A stretch of DNA of 31,694 nt from Archaeoglobus_B sp964471215 (GTDB lineage Archaea > Halobacteriota > Archaeoglobi > Archaeoglobales > Archaeoglobaceae), in contig CAYYFC010000016.1 in NCBI GenBank assembly GCA_964471215.1, positions 1-31,694 on the forward strand, in the 5' to 3' direction. Shown in pieces: positions 1 to 5,849 of the stretch. The position numbers and the translations under genes are program-made. Position 1 is the first letter of the stretch. Each line of letters starts with the position of its first letter. The notes under the pieces were generated by a model that was not told the origin of the DNA, did not search any database, and saw only the letters and a list, made by a program, of their open reading frames with translations.

Positions 1-2
1 CA

Positions 3-641
3 GTGAGAAAGCTCCTGAACTATTTCGTAGAGGTTCAGGGAGTTGACGAATCGGCAATAATTCCGTACAAGAGGGTTCTGCCGATTGAAAGGTATGAGGA
101 GAAGGTTGTAACACTTGAGAACAAGGATATCATCGAAGCTTACAGACACTTCAGGGAGAACCTCAGCGACGATTATTTCTTGGTTTTCGAGTTGCTCTTG
201 TTCACGGGACAGAGGTTGAGGCATGTTATAAGGATGCTTCAGACCTTCAACAAGGCCAATTTGGTCGATGTGGGGAAGGGGGTGGTCAAGTACAATCTGA
301 GCTTTGTCGGAAAGAGGGGGAAAAAGGCCTTCTGGGCTTACATGCCCTCAGAACTTGCTGATGAGCTTAGACCAATCTTTTTGAGCGAAAAGACGGCTTC
401 AAAGATCGTGAATTACGTCGCATCGAGCGGGAGGAAGGTTACCTCGCACATGATAAGGGTTTGGCACGATAACCTTATGGCAAAGCTTAGGGTTGAGAAG
501 GACGTCAGGAACTTCATCCAGGGCAGGATCTCGATGATGAAAAAGGATGTTGAAGCTGGACATTATCTGGACTTGGAAGTGAGGGCTGATGAAGAGTATC
601 CGAGGGTTGCAGAAGCCATTAAGAAGATCATCGGCTTTTAA
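3..641 (+). CDS. int: SSV-type tyrosine integrase, C-terminal catalytic part (5' partial)
   Basis: Site-specific tyrosine recombinase that integrates and excises the element. Visible catalytic-box elements are the first Arg in FTGQRLRHVIRML, the HxxR box in SHMIRVWHD, and the nucleophile Tyr in AGHYLDLE. The segment VRNFIQGRISMMKK parallels the DFIQGR segment of the SSV1 integrase. The frame is open to the left edge; position 3 is merely the first in-frame GTG, so the N-terminal DNA-binding part lies outside. The strand agrees with the ORF at 29955-30257, which may be the matching N-terminal half. It ends 35 bases before the small membrane-protein operon. The family is secure; splitting by integration is inferred. 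Confidence 0.85.
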   Translation: MRKLLNYFVEVQGVDESAIIPYKRVLPIERYEEKVVTLENKDIIEAYRHFRENLSDDYFLVFELLLFTGQRLRHVIRMLQTFNKANLVDVGKGVVKYNLSFVGKRGKKAFWAYMPSELADELRPIFLSEKTASKIVNYVASSGRKVTSHMIRVWHDNLMAKLRVEKDVRNFIQGRISMMKKDVEAGHYLDLEVRADEEYPRVAEAIKKIIGF

Positions 642-675
642 TTATTTTTTCGAGCATGTTGAGAGGTGATTCGGG

Positions 676-915
676 ATGAAGATAGCTGAAGGTGGTTGTA
701 TATTCATAAGGCTTTTGATAAAGCCTCTAAGGGATAAAAGAGGAGATTTAGGTCATGCAATGTTCCTTACAACCCTCTTAATCTCATTGATGATCGTAAC
801 TCCAATAGTACTCATTCTAAAGTTCGTATTCAATTGGGATTTCGATTTCACATATCGGGTTTGGATTTTAAGCGTTTTCATAGAGCAAATCGTTTTAATG
901 TTCCTCTGGAGGTGA
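676..915 (+). CDS. Small two-helix membrane protein
   Basis: A 79-residue protein of unknown function. Two hydrophobic segments are visible, around residues 28-48 (MFLTTLLISLMIVTPIVLIL) and 61-78 (RVWILSVFIEQIVLMFLW), after a short basic N-terminus (KPLRDKRGD). The ATG is preceded by GAGGTGA with a 6-base gap, which fixes the start. It opens a tightly packed rightward operon of small proteins ending at 2826, and the next ribosome binding site overlaps its last codons. No family is recognised; small membrane proteins of this size are common in archaeal viruses. Confidence 0.7.
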   Translation: MKIAEGGCIFIRLLIKPLRDKRGDLGHAMFLTTLLISLMIVTPIVLILKFVFNWDFDFTYRVWILSVFIEQIVLMFLWR

Positions 916-921
916 TTCGCC

Positions 922-1188
922 TTGAGAACGGTTTGGGAAGGTAAGATAAAGCTTGTAGAGTTTGTTAGAGGAAGAGATAGGATAGCCAGATGGGATCCGG
1001 AAGAATTCGACTTCGATGAGCTTAAAGAGGTCTTGAAGAGGATTAAGAGGGAAGCGGGAGAGGGTACAGCTTGGCTGATGCTCTACTCTCTCGCAGGTCT
1101 TTTGGAAGAGGCTAAGCTCAGGGTGATCTTCTTGCAGAGCGAGATATTCGACGAGGGTGGAGAAGATGAAGAGGAAGAATCTGATTAA
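922..1188 (+). CDS. Small acidic-tailed soluble protein, unknown
   Basis: An 88-residue protein without recognisable family. It begins with TTG, supported by GGAGGTGAT 5 bases upstream and by the absence of a better start. The sequence is a short beta-like N-terminus, then helical segments (DFDELKEVLKRIKRE; LMLYSLAGLLEEAKLRV), then a strongly acidic tail (EGGEDEEEESD). No membrane segment is present. Its end overlaps the start of the next gene at 1166 by about 23 bases, and the acidic tail is encoded by the bases that also carry the next ribosome binding site. Expression with its operon neighbours is likely. Confidence 0.65.
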   Translation: MRTVWEGKIKLVEFVRGRDRIARWDPEEFDFDELKEVLKRIKREAGEGTAWLMLYSLAGLLEEAKLRVIFLQSEIFDEGGEDEEEESD

Positions 1189-1567
1189 AGTATTAATAGT
1201 AGTGTCTTTAATAATAGTGGCGCTCTATCCCTTCCCTGTAAGGGTTCATCCGTATGAGGTAGAGAACACACTTAAGGCCTGCGAATGGTGTGAAAGGGTT
1301 TTAAACAGTAAAGATTTCAACGAAAGCGATTTCCTCAACAAGTACGGAATTGCTCCAGCACCTTGCGTTGGATTGGGGACTTGTCAAGCCTGTTGCGAGG
1401 CTTATCGTAGGTATCACAATTTAACCTTTGGAGAATTCCCTACATACTGTTGGTTAAGCTCCGAAAGTCCTCCCACAACTCCAGAATACGATCTGATGGT
1501 TTCCGTAAAGATAGCATGTGGATTTACGCTTGTAATATTGGGTTTGCTGTGGAGGAGATCGAGATGA
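1166..1567 (+). CDS. Cys-rich membrane protein with extracytoplasmic domain
   Basis: A 133-residue protein. An N-terminal signal anchor (around residues 7-24, KVLIVVSLIIVALYPF) is followed by an ectodomain with about eight cysteines (CEWC, PCVG, TCQACC, YCW) and a C-terminal hydrophobic segment (IACGFTLVILGLLW) ending in RRSR. The paired cysteines suggest disulfides outside the cell or a metal site. A GTG lies at 1157, but ATG 1166 has GAGGGTGGAG at proper distance and is preferred. Its stop overlaps the next start as ATGA. No family is recognised. A role at the envelope, for example in virion assembly or entry exclusion, is possible but unproven. Confidence 0.7.
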   Translation: MKRKNLIKVLIVVSLIIVALYPFPVRVHPYEVENTLKACEWCERVLNSKDFNESDFLNKYGIAPAPCVGLGTCQACCEAYRRYHNLTFGEFPTYCWLSSESPPTTPEYDLMVSVKIACGFTLVILGLLWRRSR

Positions 1568-1815
1568 AAGATGATTTAGAAGAGTTAATAAGAAAGGTGG
1601 AATTGAACTATTGGTGTCTAATGGCATTTATGGGAGTGATCTTGTCATTGTTGGCTTTGCTACACTCAAAAGTGAGTCTGCTGTACATCAAGCTGTTGTG
1701 CATCGAAGATGCAGATCCCATTATCGGATTGCTGATGGCTGTGATGGGTTTCACGATCACAGTTCTTTCCTTGGTTCAAGTCTTCAGATATTCGAAAAAG
1801 AAGGTGATGAGATGA
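1564..1815 (+). CDS. Small two-helix membrane protein
   Basis: An 83-residue protein starting at ATG 1564, which overlaps the previous stop (ATGA) and follows GGAGGAGAT. A charged N-terminus (KDDLEELIRK) precedes two hydrophobic segments, around residues 16-38 and 50-72. It ends in a basic tail (RYSKKKVMR), predicting a hairpin topology. The frame is open further upstream, but that part overlaps the preceding gene and lacks a ribosome binding site. It is translationally coupled on both sides (ATGA overlap with the gene at 1812). Function unknown. Confidence 0.65.
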   Translation: MKDDLEELIRKVELNYWCLMAFMGVILSLLALLHSKVSLLYIKLLCIEDADPIIGLLMAVMGFTITVLSLVQVFRYSKKKVMR

Positions 1816-2045
1816 AGCATAAAACGATTGAAGTGATCGTAGGAATTGTACTGGCGATCTCAACTCTTGTTTATGTGTACCATCTCCAGATGGAGATGTA
1901 CGAAAACTTCATCAAGTGCTGCGATGAGAAATACGGGAAGGGGAATTGGACAATTGTGCAATATCCCTGTGGTCTGTTGAGAGCGCCTATATGCTATAAA
2001 TGCGTACCGAAGGTGGGGGAAGATAAAAATGCAGATCAGGTTTAA
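1812..2045 (+). CDS. Signal-anchored small Cys-rich protein
   Basis: A 77-residue protein. ATG 1812 overlaps the previous stop and is preceded by AAGGTGATGAG. One hydrophobic segment (around residues 8-26) is followed by an ectodomain with six cysteines (KCCDEK, YPCG, ICYKC). It is the second Cys-rich ectodomain protein in this operon after the gene at 1166, and the spacing CC-C-C-x2-C hints at disulfides. The upstream extension of the frame overlaps the previous gene and is rejected. Its last codons overlap the next gene by 17 bases. No family is recognised. Confidence 0.65.
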   Translation: MKHKTIEVIVGIVLAISTLVYVYHLQMEMYENFIKCCDEKYGKGNWTIVQYPCGLLRAPICYKCVPKVGEDKNADQV

Positions 2046-2328
2046 ATGTCCGAGCTGTGGTTATTTTTCAGCTCAAAGGCATAAGAGATGCCCGATGTGC
2101 GGTTATGCATCAAAAGGATCGCTGAAAGATAACTATCTGAAAGCTGTGAAAGCCATTATGAAAATGAGAAGTGCGATCCTCTATATTTCAGCCTTCTTGA
2201 TTATAGCCATTACACTTCAACACATACTTACAATTGGCAATGAGACGGTTGAAGTGCCAGCTAAGGTATTCTATGCGATGCTTGTGACTGTTTATGTCGC
2301 TCTGATTCTCATAATCGAACAAAAATAG
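2029..2328 (+). CDS. Zinc-ribbon membrane protein
   Basis: A 99-residue protein. A zinc ribbon at residues 7-24 (CPSCG ... CPMCG) is followed by a basic linker and two hydrophobic segments, around residues 49-67 and 80-96. The four cysteines in two CPxCG knuckles should bind one zinc ion on the cytoplasmic side. The start follows AGGTGGGGGA. Such zinc-ribbon plus membrane-hairpin proteins are frequent in archaea and their viruses, usually without known function. It sits in the middle of the left-end operon; the next gene follows after a gap of 14 bases. Confidence 0.7.
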   Translation: MQIRFKCPSCGYFSAQRHKRCPMCGYASKGSLKDNYLKAVKAIMKMRSAILYISAFLIIAITLQHILTIGNETVEVPAKVFYAMLVTVYVALILIIEQK

Positions 2329-2342
2329 AAAAGGTGATCGGG

Positions 2343-2621
2343 ATGTGGGAGAAGATGTGTCAACTCCTCTTGAGCGAGTTGGACAACATCTCAAACATTC
2401 TTTCGATGATAAAGAAGAGATTGGAAGAAAGTTCATCGAGGGATGTTTTAGAGTTCCTCGAAGGCTTAATCTTTTATGCCAATGGAATATACGAGGCTGC
2501 CGATATGATATACCACAAGGCGAGATCTCCTACGGCTAAGGAAATATCATCTAAAGCCTTGCAGATTAAGGAGTTAGCTGAGGAGTTGAAGAGGAAAATA
2601 AGCGCAAAGTATTGGAGTTGA
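2343..2621 (+). CDS. Small helical protein, unknown
   Basis: A 92-residue soluble protein, predominantly helical. The heptad-like stretch LLLSELDNISNILSMIKKRLEE at the N-terminus and AKEISSKALQIKELAEELKRKIS at the C-terminus suggest a helical bundle or coiled coil. A GTG at 2334 is in frame, but ATG 2343 is preferred because AAGGTGAT lies 4 bases upstream and would otherwise be inside the gene. No cysteine knuckles or catalytic motifs are visible. It may form a heteromeric coiled coil with the following small protein; this is inference from sequence type and adjacency only. Confidence 0.6.
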   Translation: MWEKMCQLLLSELDNISNILSMIKKRLEESSSRDVLEFLEGLIFYANGIYEAADMIYHKARSPTAKEISSKALQIKELAEELKRKISAKYWS

Positions 2622-2643
2622 AAAATGAGTAAAGGTGAGCCCC

Positions 2644-2826
2644 ATGTCCGATTTGCAATCCATTGTGGATGAGATAAACGGCTTGATAGACTTCTACGAT
2701 GAATTCAGAAAGGAGTTGAAGAAATTGATCAATAAATTCGGAGAAACAGAGAATTTGAAGGCTGAGCTTCAGAGAGTAGAAGGAAAGCTTGAAGCTCTAC
2801 AAGAACTCAAATCCTTAATTAAATAA
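2644..2826 (+). CDS. Small coiled-coil protein, unknown
   Basis: A 60-residue protein, almost entirely a coiled coil, with regular leucine spacing through FRKELKKLINKFGETENLKAELQRVEGKLEALQELKSL. ATG 2644 with AAGGTGAG upstream is preferred over the in-frame GTG at 2635. It is the last gene of the left-end rightward operon and is followed by an AT-rich, T-tract region (2834-2860) that could end transcription against the convergent gene at 2855-3847. Function unknown. Confidence 0.6.
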   Translation: MSDLQSIVDEINGLIDFYDEFRKELKKLINKFGETENLKAELQRVEGKLEALQELKSLIK

Positions 2827-2833
2827 AGATTAT

Positions 2834-2846
2834 TAACATTATATTA
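2834..2846 (+). terminator. AT-rich end-of-operon element TAACATTATATTA
   Basis: The 13-base sequence TAACATTATATTA followed by a T run lies 7 bases after the last gene of the left operon. The identical 13-mer occurs at 25506-25518, directly after the stop of another rightward gene. Archaeal termination often uses T tracts. The shared position suggests a termination signal, but in AT-rich spacers chance similarity cannot be excluded. Confidence 0.35.
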
Positions 2847-2854
2847 TTTTTTAA

Positions 2855-3847
2855 TTAAAGAGAGACAGATGAGAGCTCATCTATTATCTCTCTTTTCAAC
2901 TCTTCAAGCTTCTCTCTTCTCTTTTCTATCGCTTGTCTTATCTTTTCCTTGATCTCTTGCTCTTTCTGTTCCTTTTCCACCAATCTCTTTGAATCGATGA
3001 ATTTTTGCACACTCTCTTTTATCAGCTCCATGAATTCATTTGGAGCTTTTGATACGAATGAATCCAATTCACAAGCAATTTTACCGTATTTTTGAAAGTA
3101 CCACTTAGCTCTTGGATCTCTCATTATTTTCTCGATAGTTTCCATCCTTTCTGGCCATAGTGGCAGATTGTATTGTTTGACCTGATATGGATACAATGCA
3201 ACCCTGTGGAAAATCAAGTTTACACCAAAGAATCGTATAGCATTCTCTACATGCCTTGTAATATCGACACCACTTGGATCTAAGTCTCCGAAATAAAGCA
3301 CTACTGCTGTATTTGTAGTTCTCTGCTCCAAGAATTTCTTTATCTCTTGTACATTAGCATAAACGAATTCCCAAGAAACATAGCCTTCACAAGCCCTTAT
3401 TTTGATGTCCATATCGTTTACAGCTTTTTCAAAGAAGGGTATTAGTCCCTTTTTCTCTATCCAAATTTCAATGTGATAGTGTTGGCCATAGAGATAGGGC
3501 AAGCCGTAGTATTCATGCGCATGTAGGATGTCGTCAAAACGGAATTCAATGATAGAAGAGGGATGTACGGCTAAACTACCCGAATAACTCGATTCTCCTC
3601 TTTTTACATCGAAATAGCCAAAGGGAATTTCACCTTTCTTTCTCATGTCCACAAGGAGCTCATCTAATTTCTTGTAACCATAGCTTGTCAATGGAATCAC
3701 TTTTAAAACATCTCCTAGATGGTAAAATACCGATCTCACTGTTGGAAATCTCCATTTTGGACTATTCTCTAGTAATTCTTTTACGATTTTTCTGATCTCT
3801 TTCCAATCTATTTTTCCTCTCATATTAGGGACTAGTCCCTTATGCAT
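2855..3847 (-). CDS. Mini-A-like Toprim protein (TopoVI-A/Spo11 family relative)
   Basis: A 330-residue protein. The N-terminal part carries PTVRSVFYHL (Arg38, Tyr42), resembling the RxxxYY/RQxFYRL motif of the 5Y-CAP winged helix of TopoVI-A and its Mini-A relatives. The central part is a Toprim fold with EIWIEKKG (Glu131) and YFGDLDPSG (Asp188, Asp190), the metal-binding acidic residues. The C-terminus is a charged coiled coil (about 275-325). TopoVI-B is not seen nearby, as in free-standing Mini-A proteins of mobile elements, whose DNA cleavage activity is largely unknown. An alternative start, ATG 3823 (Met9), would be leaderless behind the TATA-like TTTTTATGC and would put the GGGACTAGTCCC palindrome in the promoter. 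A role in replication or recombination is inferred. Confidence 0.75.
   Translation of the reverse strand: MHKGLVPNMRGKIDWKEIRKIVKELLENSPKWRFPTVRSVFYHLGDVLKVIPLTSYGYKKLDELLVDMRKKGEIPFGYFDVKRGESSYSGSLAVHPSSIIEFRFDDILHAHEYYGLPYLYGQHYHIEIWIEKKGLIPFFEKAVNDMDIKIRACEGYVSWEFVYANVQEIKKFLEQRTTNTAVVLYFGDLDPSGVDITRHVENAIRFFGVNLIFHRVALYPYQVKQYNLPLWPERMETIEKIMRDPRAKWYFQKYGKIACELDSFVSKAPNEFMELIKESVQKFIDSKRLVEKEQKEQEIKEKIRQAIEKRREKLEELKREIIDELSSVSL
3827..3840. promoter_or_regulatory. Palindrome AGGGACTAGTCCCT, candidate operator
   Basis: A perfect 14-base palindrome at the 5' end of the Toprim gene. If that gene starts at ATG 3823, the palindrome sits exactly between a TATA-like TTTTTATGC and the start, the classical position of an archaeal repressor site. 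The 10-base core GGACTAGTCC recurs at 18288-18297 in another palindrome-rich spacer, and both copies lie near the TGTGCTATTC palindrome. Confidence 0.5.
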
Positions 3848-3876
3848 AAAAAGGTATCCATCCCTTTTAACTCATC

Positions 3877-3898
3877 AATCATGCTATTGAATAGCACA
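3877..3898 (-). promoter_or_regulatory. Palindrome TGTGCTATTCAATAGCA, candidate operator
   Basis: On the minus strand this reads TGTGCTATTCAATAGCATGA followed by TT. It contains 7-base inverted arms TGCTATT/AATAGCA with one centre base. A site matching 20 of 22 bases lies at 18261-18282 on the plus strand. The copy here lies about 30 bases before the Toprim gene start, upstream of its likely TATA region, where a repressor or activator could bind. Confidence 0.5.
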
Positions 3899-4069
3899 AT
3901 TCTGGAGATTTAATATCACAGCATTTTTTATAAAAATAGCTTTATGAGTTGTGTTCTTACAGTTAAGCTTGGTTAAAGTTGTAAAATCGTATTAGAAAAT
4001 CTTCAAAAAATTGAGAAAATTTTGAAGGATTTTTAATAGGGTTCCGTTGAAATTTATTTAAAAAGAGAA

Positions 4070-4165
4070 TTAGAAAGAAATTGGGCGGTAAGGAGCGAAT
4101 AGCTTGGGAATGGCTAAATATTCGAATTCCCAATCCTTTTTCACATCTTTTTTCTCCATCTTCAT
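4070..4165 (-). CDS. Micro-gene, 31-residue charged peptide
   Basis: A leftward ORF of 31 codons, ATG 4165 to TAA 4070. The product begins MKMEKKDVKKDWEFEY and ends KLFAPYRPISF. Support comes from its setting: reading leftward there is a TATA box (ATTTATATAT, 4198-4207), a perfect 20-base palindrome (4177-4196), AGGTGATG, a short gap, then the ATG. The order promoter-operator-SD-start makes a real autoregulated micro-gene plausible. The peptide is charged at its N-terminus with an aromatic/Pro C-terminus, and has no known family. It is divergent from the gene at 4278. The main doubt is its small size. Confidence 0.45.
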   Translation of the reverse strand: MKMEKKDVKKDWEFEYLAIPKLFAPYRPISF

Positions 4166-4176
4166 ATACATCACCT

Positions 4177-4207
4177 GATGCATCATATGATGCATCGATA
4201 TATAAAT
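4177..4207 (-). promoter_or_regulatory. TATA box plus 20-bp perfect palindrome operator
   Basis: GATGCATCATATGATGCATC (4177-4196) is perfectly self-complementary over 20 bases and contains GATGCATC twice. Directly beside it lies an AT-rich TATA element (4197-4207). Read leftward, the palindrome falls just downstream of the TATA box, so a bound protein would block transcription of the micro-gene at 4070-4165. The same area also lies upstream of the rightward promoter at 4231, so one protein could control both directions. Confidence 0.55.
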
Positions 4208-4230
4208 CTTTCTATCATTTGACATAGCGA

Positions 4231-4250
4231 AAGATATATATACTTATAGG
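4231..4250 (+). promoter_or_regulatory. TATA-like promoter for the gene at 4278
   Basis: AAGATATATATACTTATAGG is a strong AT-rich TATA element about 30-45 bases before ATG 4278, leaving room for a short leader that contains the strong ribosome binding site GAGGTGAGAGGAG. The spacer 3848-4277 otherwise holds the micro-gene, the two palindromes described and AT-rich DNA (3930-4070) in which no gene is visible. Confidence 0.5.
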
Positions 4251-4277
4251 TCATACAATGTATTGAGGTGAGAGGAG

Positions 4278-4685
4278 ATGGAGCTAGTTGAGAAATTGAT
4301 AGGGGAGATTGAAAGAATAAACGAAGAAAATGAAAGATGGGTTGGAGAGCAGAGTACTATAAGCCATTTACACTACGCAATAGCTAAATCACAGGGAGTC
4401 ATAGATGATGAAAAGAAAAAGATAACAATAATCTGCGACAATGAAACAGGGTTCTGCACCAATATGAACAATGACATTGAACACTTTGAATTGAGAATAA
4501 TATACAAGGGGTGGACAATAGACTATCAAGAGCACCACTGCAGTGGACTTGTATGTGCAGGGTATTGCTCAGTGTACAACATCATAGAGAAAATGATCAA
4601 GAATGGTGCAAAAGTACAGTATTCTAAGAAGTGGAGAGAGATATACAATTACGAGAAAGGGAGATATGAAACAATTGAATACTAA
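4278..4685 (+). CDS. Conserved-looking Cys/His-rich protein, unknown
   Basis: A 135-residue soluble protein of unknown family. It starts at an ATG with GAGGTGAGAGGAG upstream. After a helical N-terminus (ELVEKLIGEIERINEENERW) comes a region with a possible metal site: CDNETGFC near residues 53-60 and HHCSGLVCAGYC near 92-103. The C-terminus is charged (YSKKWREIYNYEKGRYETIEY). The Cys/His content suggests zinc binding rather than disulfides because there is no signal sequence. It is followed after 23 bases by an AbrB-like regulator and may form an operon with it. Confidence 0.65.
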   Translation: MELVEKLIGEIERINEENERWVGEQSTISHLHYAIAKSQGVIDDEKKKITIICDNETGFCTNMNNDIEHFELRIIYKGWTIDYQEHHCSGLVCAGYCSVYNIIEKMIKNGAKVQYSKKWREIYNYEKGRYETIEY

Positions 4686-4708
4686 TCTTTATTTTTTCGG
4701 TGATCAAA

Positions 4709-4858
4709 ATGTCAGAAAAAATAGTATTTACGGCGCGAATAAGCAAGTCTGGTCGTCAATACTTCATCAATATTCCGAGCGATCAAGTGCCATTGGTAAA
4801 ACCATATCACGAGAAGAAGCAAAGACTTAAAGTTACACTCGAACCGATTGAGGATTGA
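4709..4858 (+). CDS. AbrB-like (swapped-hairpin) DNA-binding protein
   Basis: A 49-residue protein starting at ATG 4709 after CGGTGATCAAA. The sequence TARISKSGRQYFINIPSD has the pattern of the SpoVT-AbrB/MazE beta-hairpin fold (strand, K/R-S-G, then Y-F-I-x-I-P), followed by a short strand KVTLEPIED. Such proteins dimerise and bind palindromic DNA as repressors or antitoxins. No obvious toxin gene is adjacent, so a viral transcription regulator is more likely. Candidate targets are the palindromes at 4177 and 3827, but this is untested. Confidence 0.7.
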   Translation: MSEKIVFTARISKSGRQYFINIPSDQVPLVKPYHEKKQRLKVTLEPIED

Positions 4859-4913
4859 ACTCTCTTAATTTTTTCAGATCTATTTTTATAACCGAGATTA
4901 TTTTTTTCGTCTG

Positions 4914-4936
4914 ACCTTGCCACCAGAGGGCAAGGT
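4914..4936. terminator. Stem-loop between convergent genes
   Basis: ACCTTGCC and GGCAAGGT form perfect 8-bp arms with a 7-base loop, flanked by T-rich DNA on the left (ATTATTTTTTT). It lies between the rightward AbrB-like gene ending at 4858 and the leftward basic-protein gene ending at 5014, the expected place for a bidirectional terminator. A protein-binding palindrome is the alternative. Confidence 0.45.
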
Positions 4937-5013
4937 ATTTCGATATACCTTCAGCTCTAACTCGCGATCAGATAAAAAAATTGTGAAAAGAGATAAAAAT
5001 CATCACGCCTTTT

Positions 5014-5199
5014 TCAGCGACACCTTGATCTTTTACCCCTAATTCTTGCTCTTCTCTTCCTCCTCTCAGATCTAGCCTTTTTAGATGCATCTATCGCTCC
5101 GCTTAATATTTTCCTTTCAGTTCTCGTTAATTTCAAGCCTCTAGAAACTTTGCTCATGACCTTGCCAAGTGTATCTAATTCCCTTCTCCTTTTAGCCAT
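5014..5199 (-). CDS. Very basic small protein, likely DNA-binding
   Basis: A 61-residue protein with about 40 percent Lys/Arg; the C-terminal third is nearly all basic (KKARSERRKRRARIRGKRSRCR). The N-terminus AKRRRELDTLGKVMSKVSRGLKLTRTERKIL could form helices. The start ATG has GAGGTGGTTTT upstream, similar to its neighbours. It is the last gene of the leftward virion module. Spindle-shaped viruses carry basic virion DNA-binding proteins (VP2 of SSV1 is the classic case), so genome condensation is a reasonable guess; no homology is claimed. Confidence 0.65.
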   Translation of the reverse strand: MAKRRRELDTLGKVMSKVSRGLKLTRTERKILSGAIDASKKARSERRKRRARIRGKRSRCR

Positions 5200-5208
5200 A
5201 AAACCACC

Positions 5209-5550
5209 TCAGCTGATCTTCTTCAACCTCTCCCAGTACTCCCTACACGTCTTCCTCGCACTCCTCGGCAACTTACCCTTCCTGACCTGATTGGGAACTA
5301 CTATGTTGCACAGCAACGCAAATCTGCTGTGCGCAGTCCTCTTATCTATCTCTCCGCTCTTGTAGTCCTTTATTATCGCCTTTGCGATTCCCCTAAGCTC
5401 TTGCATCGTATCCAATCCGCAACTCCCTACGTCTTTCACCTTCTTGCCAAGATACTTGTACCTCTTATATCGGCTTGGTCTGCAAGCCGGGTTTTGCAAT
5501 TTATTCCTCTTCTTCTTCCTAATTCTCCTTCTAACCTTCCTCCTTGCCAT
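5209..5550 (-). CDS. Basic protein, unknown (virion module)
   Basis: A 113-residue basic protein starting MARRKVRRRIRKKKRNKLQNPACR. The very basic first 25 residues lead into a more ordinary domain (LDTMQELRGIAKAIIKDYKSGEIDKRTAHSRFALL) with three or four cysteines. ATG 5550 was chosen because GAGGTGA lies 10 bases upstream; GTG 5562 and TTG 5556 are in-frame alternatives. The central and C-terminal part is helical, so this could be a folded nucleic-acid-binding protein rather than a protamine-like tail alone. It is co-oriented and tightly spaced with the other basic genes. Confidence 0.65.
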   Translation of the reverse strand: MARRKVRRRIRKKKRNKLQNPACRPSRYKRYKYLGKKVKDVGSCGLDTMQELRGIAKAIIKDYKSGEIDKRTAHSRFALLCNIVVPNQVRKGKLPRSARKTCREYWERLKKIS

Positions 5551-5558
5551 TTGCAAGT

Positions 5559-5702
5559 TCACCTCGCCCTTTCAACTTCGGACTTCGTCGCCTTTCCGAT
5601 AATCTTGAGCTTCCCACTCTTCAGCTTTTTAGCCTTCATCCAGCATTTCGCCTTGGGATTGTAGAAATAGACGTATTTCCTCCCTACAACCTTCCTAGCC
5701 AA
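5559..5702 (-). CDS. Basic mini-protein with TTG start
   Basis: A 47-residue ORF with TTG start at 5702 and TGA at 5559. The product begins MARKVVGRKYVYFYNPKAKC and continues as a Lys-rich chain (KAKKLKSGKLKIIGKATKSEVERAR). The start is supported by GGGGGTGG 5 bases upstream within a 22-base leader that is identical before another basic mini-gene at 8022. Residues YVYFYNP followed by Lys-rich strands suggest a small beta fold binding nucleic acid. It overlaps the GTG of the next gene and was probably missed by length cut-offs elsewhere. Confidence 0.6.
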   Translation of the reverse strand: MARKVVGRKYVYFYNPKAKCWMKAKKLKSGKLKIIGKATKSEVERAR

Positions 5703-5718
5703 TTAAACCACCCCCTTC
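5697..5718 (-). repeat. 22-base leader repeat (copy 1) with GGGGGTGG RBS and TTG start
   Basis: The minus strand reads GAAGGGGGTGGTTTAATTGG followed by CT. The same 22 bases occur at 8017-8038. Both copies hold the ribosome binding site and the TTG start of a basic mini-gene, and a close variant (GGGGGTGGTTTTGGTG) starts the gene at 5827. The repeat therefore marks duplicated translation-initiation regions. Confidence 0.7.
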
Positions 5719-5827
5719 AAACAAAACCCTTTAAAGCTCTCTTCAAGACCTTCCTGTCCTTCTTCTTCATCCTCCTCACGATTTCCCTATCCCTCCTCCT
5801 TATCTCTTTCAAACTTGCTCCTAGCAC
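5717..5827 (-). CDS. Basic 36-residue mini-protein
   Basis: ORF from GTG 5827 to TGA 5717. The product is MLGASLKEIRRRDREIVRRM followed by KKKDRKVLKRALKGFV, a highly basic amphipathic helix with about 45 percent Lys/Arg. The start is supported by GGGGGTGGTTTTG upstream, nearly identical to the leaders of the other basic mini-genes; TTG 5830 and GTG 5836 are possible alternatives. It lies between the LamG gene and the next mini-gene, in the same direction. Likely nucleic-acid binding, possibly a virion component; function unproven. Confidence 0.55.
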   Translation of the reverse strand: MLGASLKEIRRRDREIVRRMKKKDRKVLKRALKGFV

Positions 5828-5849
5828 CAAAACCACCCCCTAAAAAATT

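Noticed and set aside
2188..2436. Reverse 82-codon ORF near 2188-2436
   Set aside because: Antisense to two well supported small genes with ribosome binding sites; no promoter or ribosome binding site of its own.
5329..5843. Forward ORFs across the basic mini-gene region
   Set aside because: They are antisense shadows of Arg/Lys-rich genes (giving Leu/Phe/Ser-rich chains) and lack ribosome binding sites.
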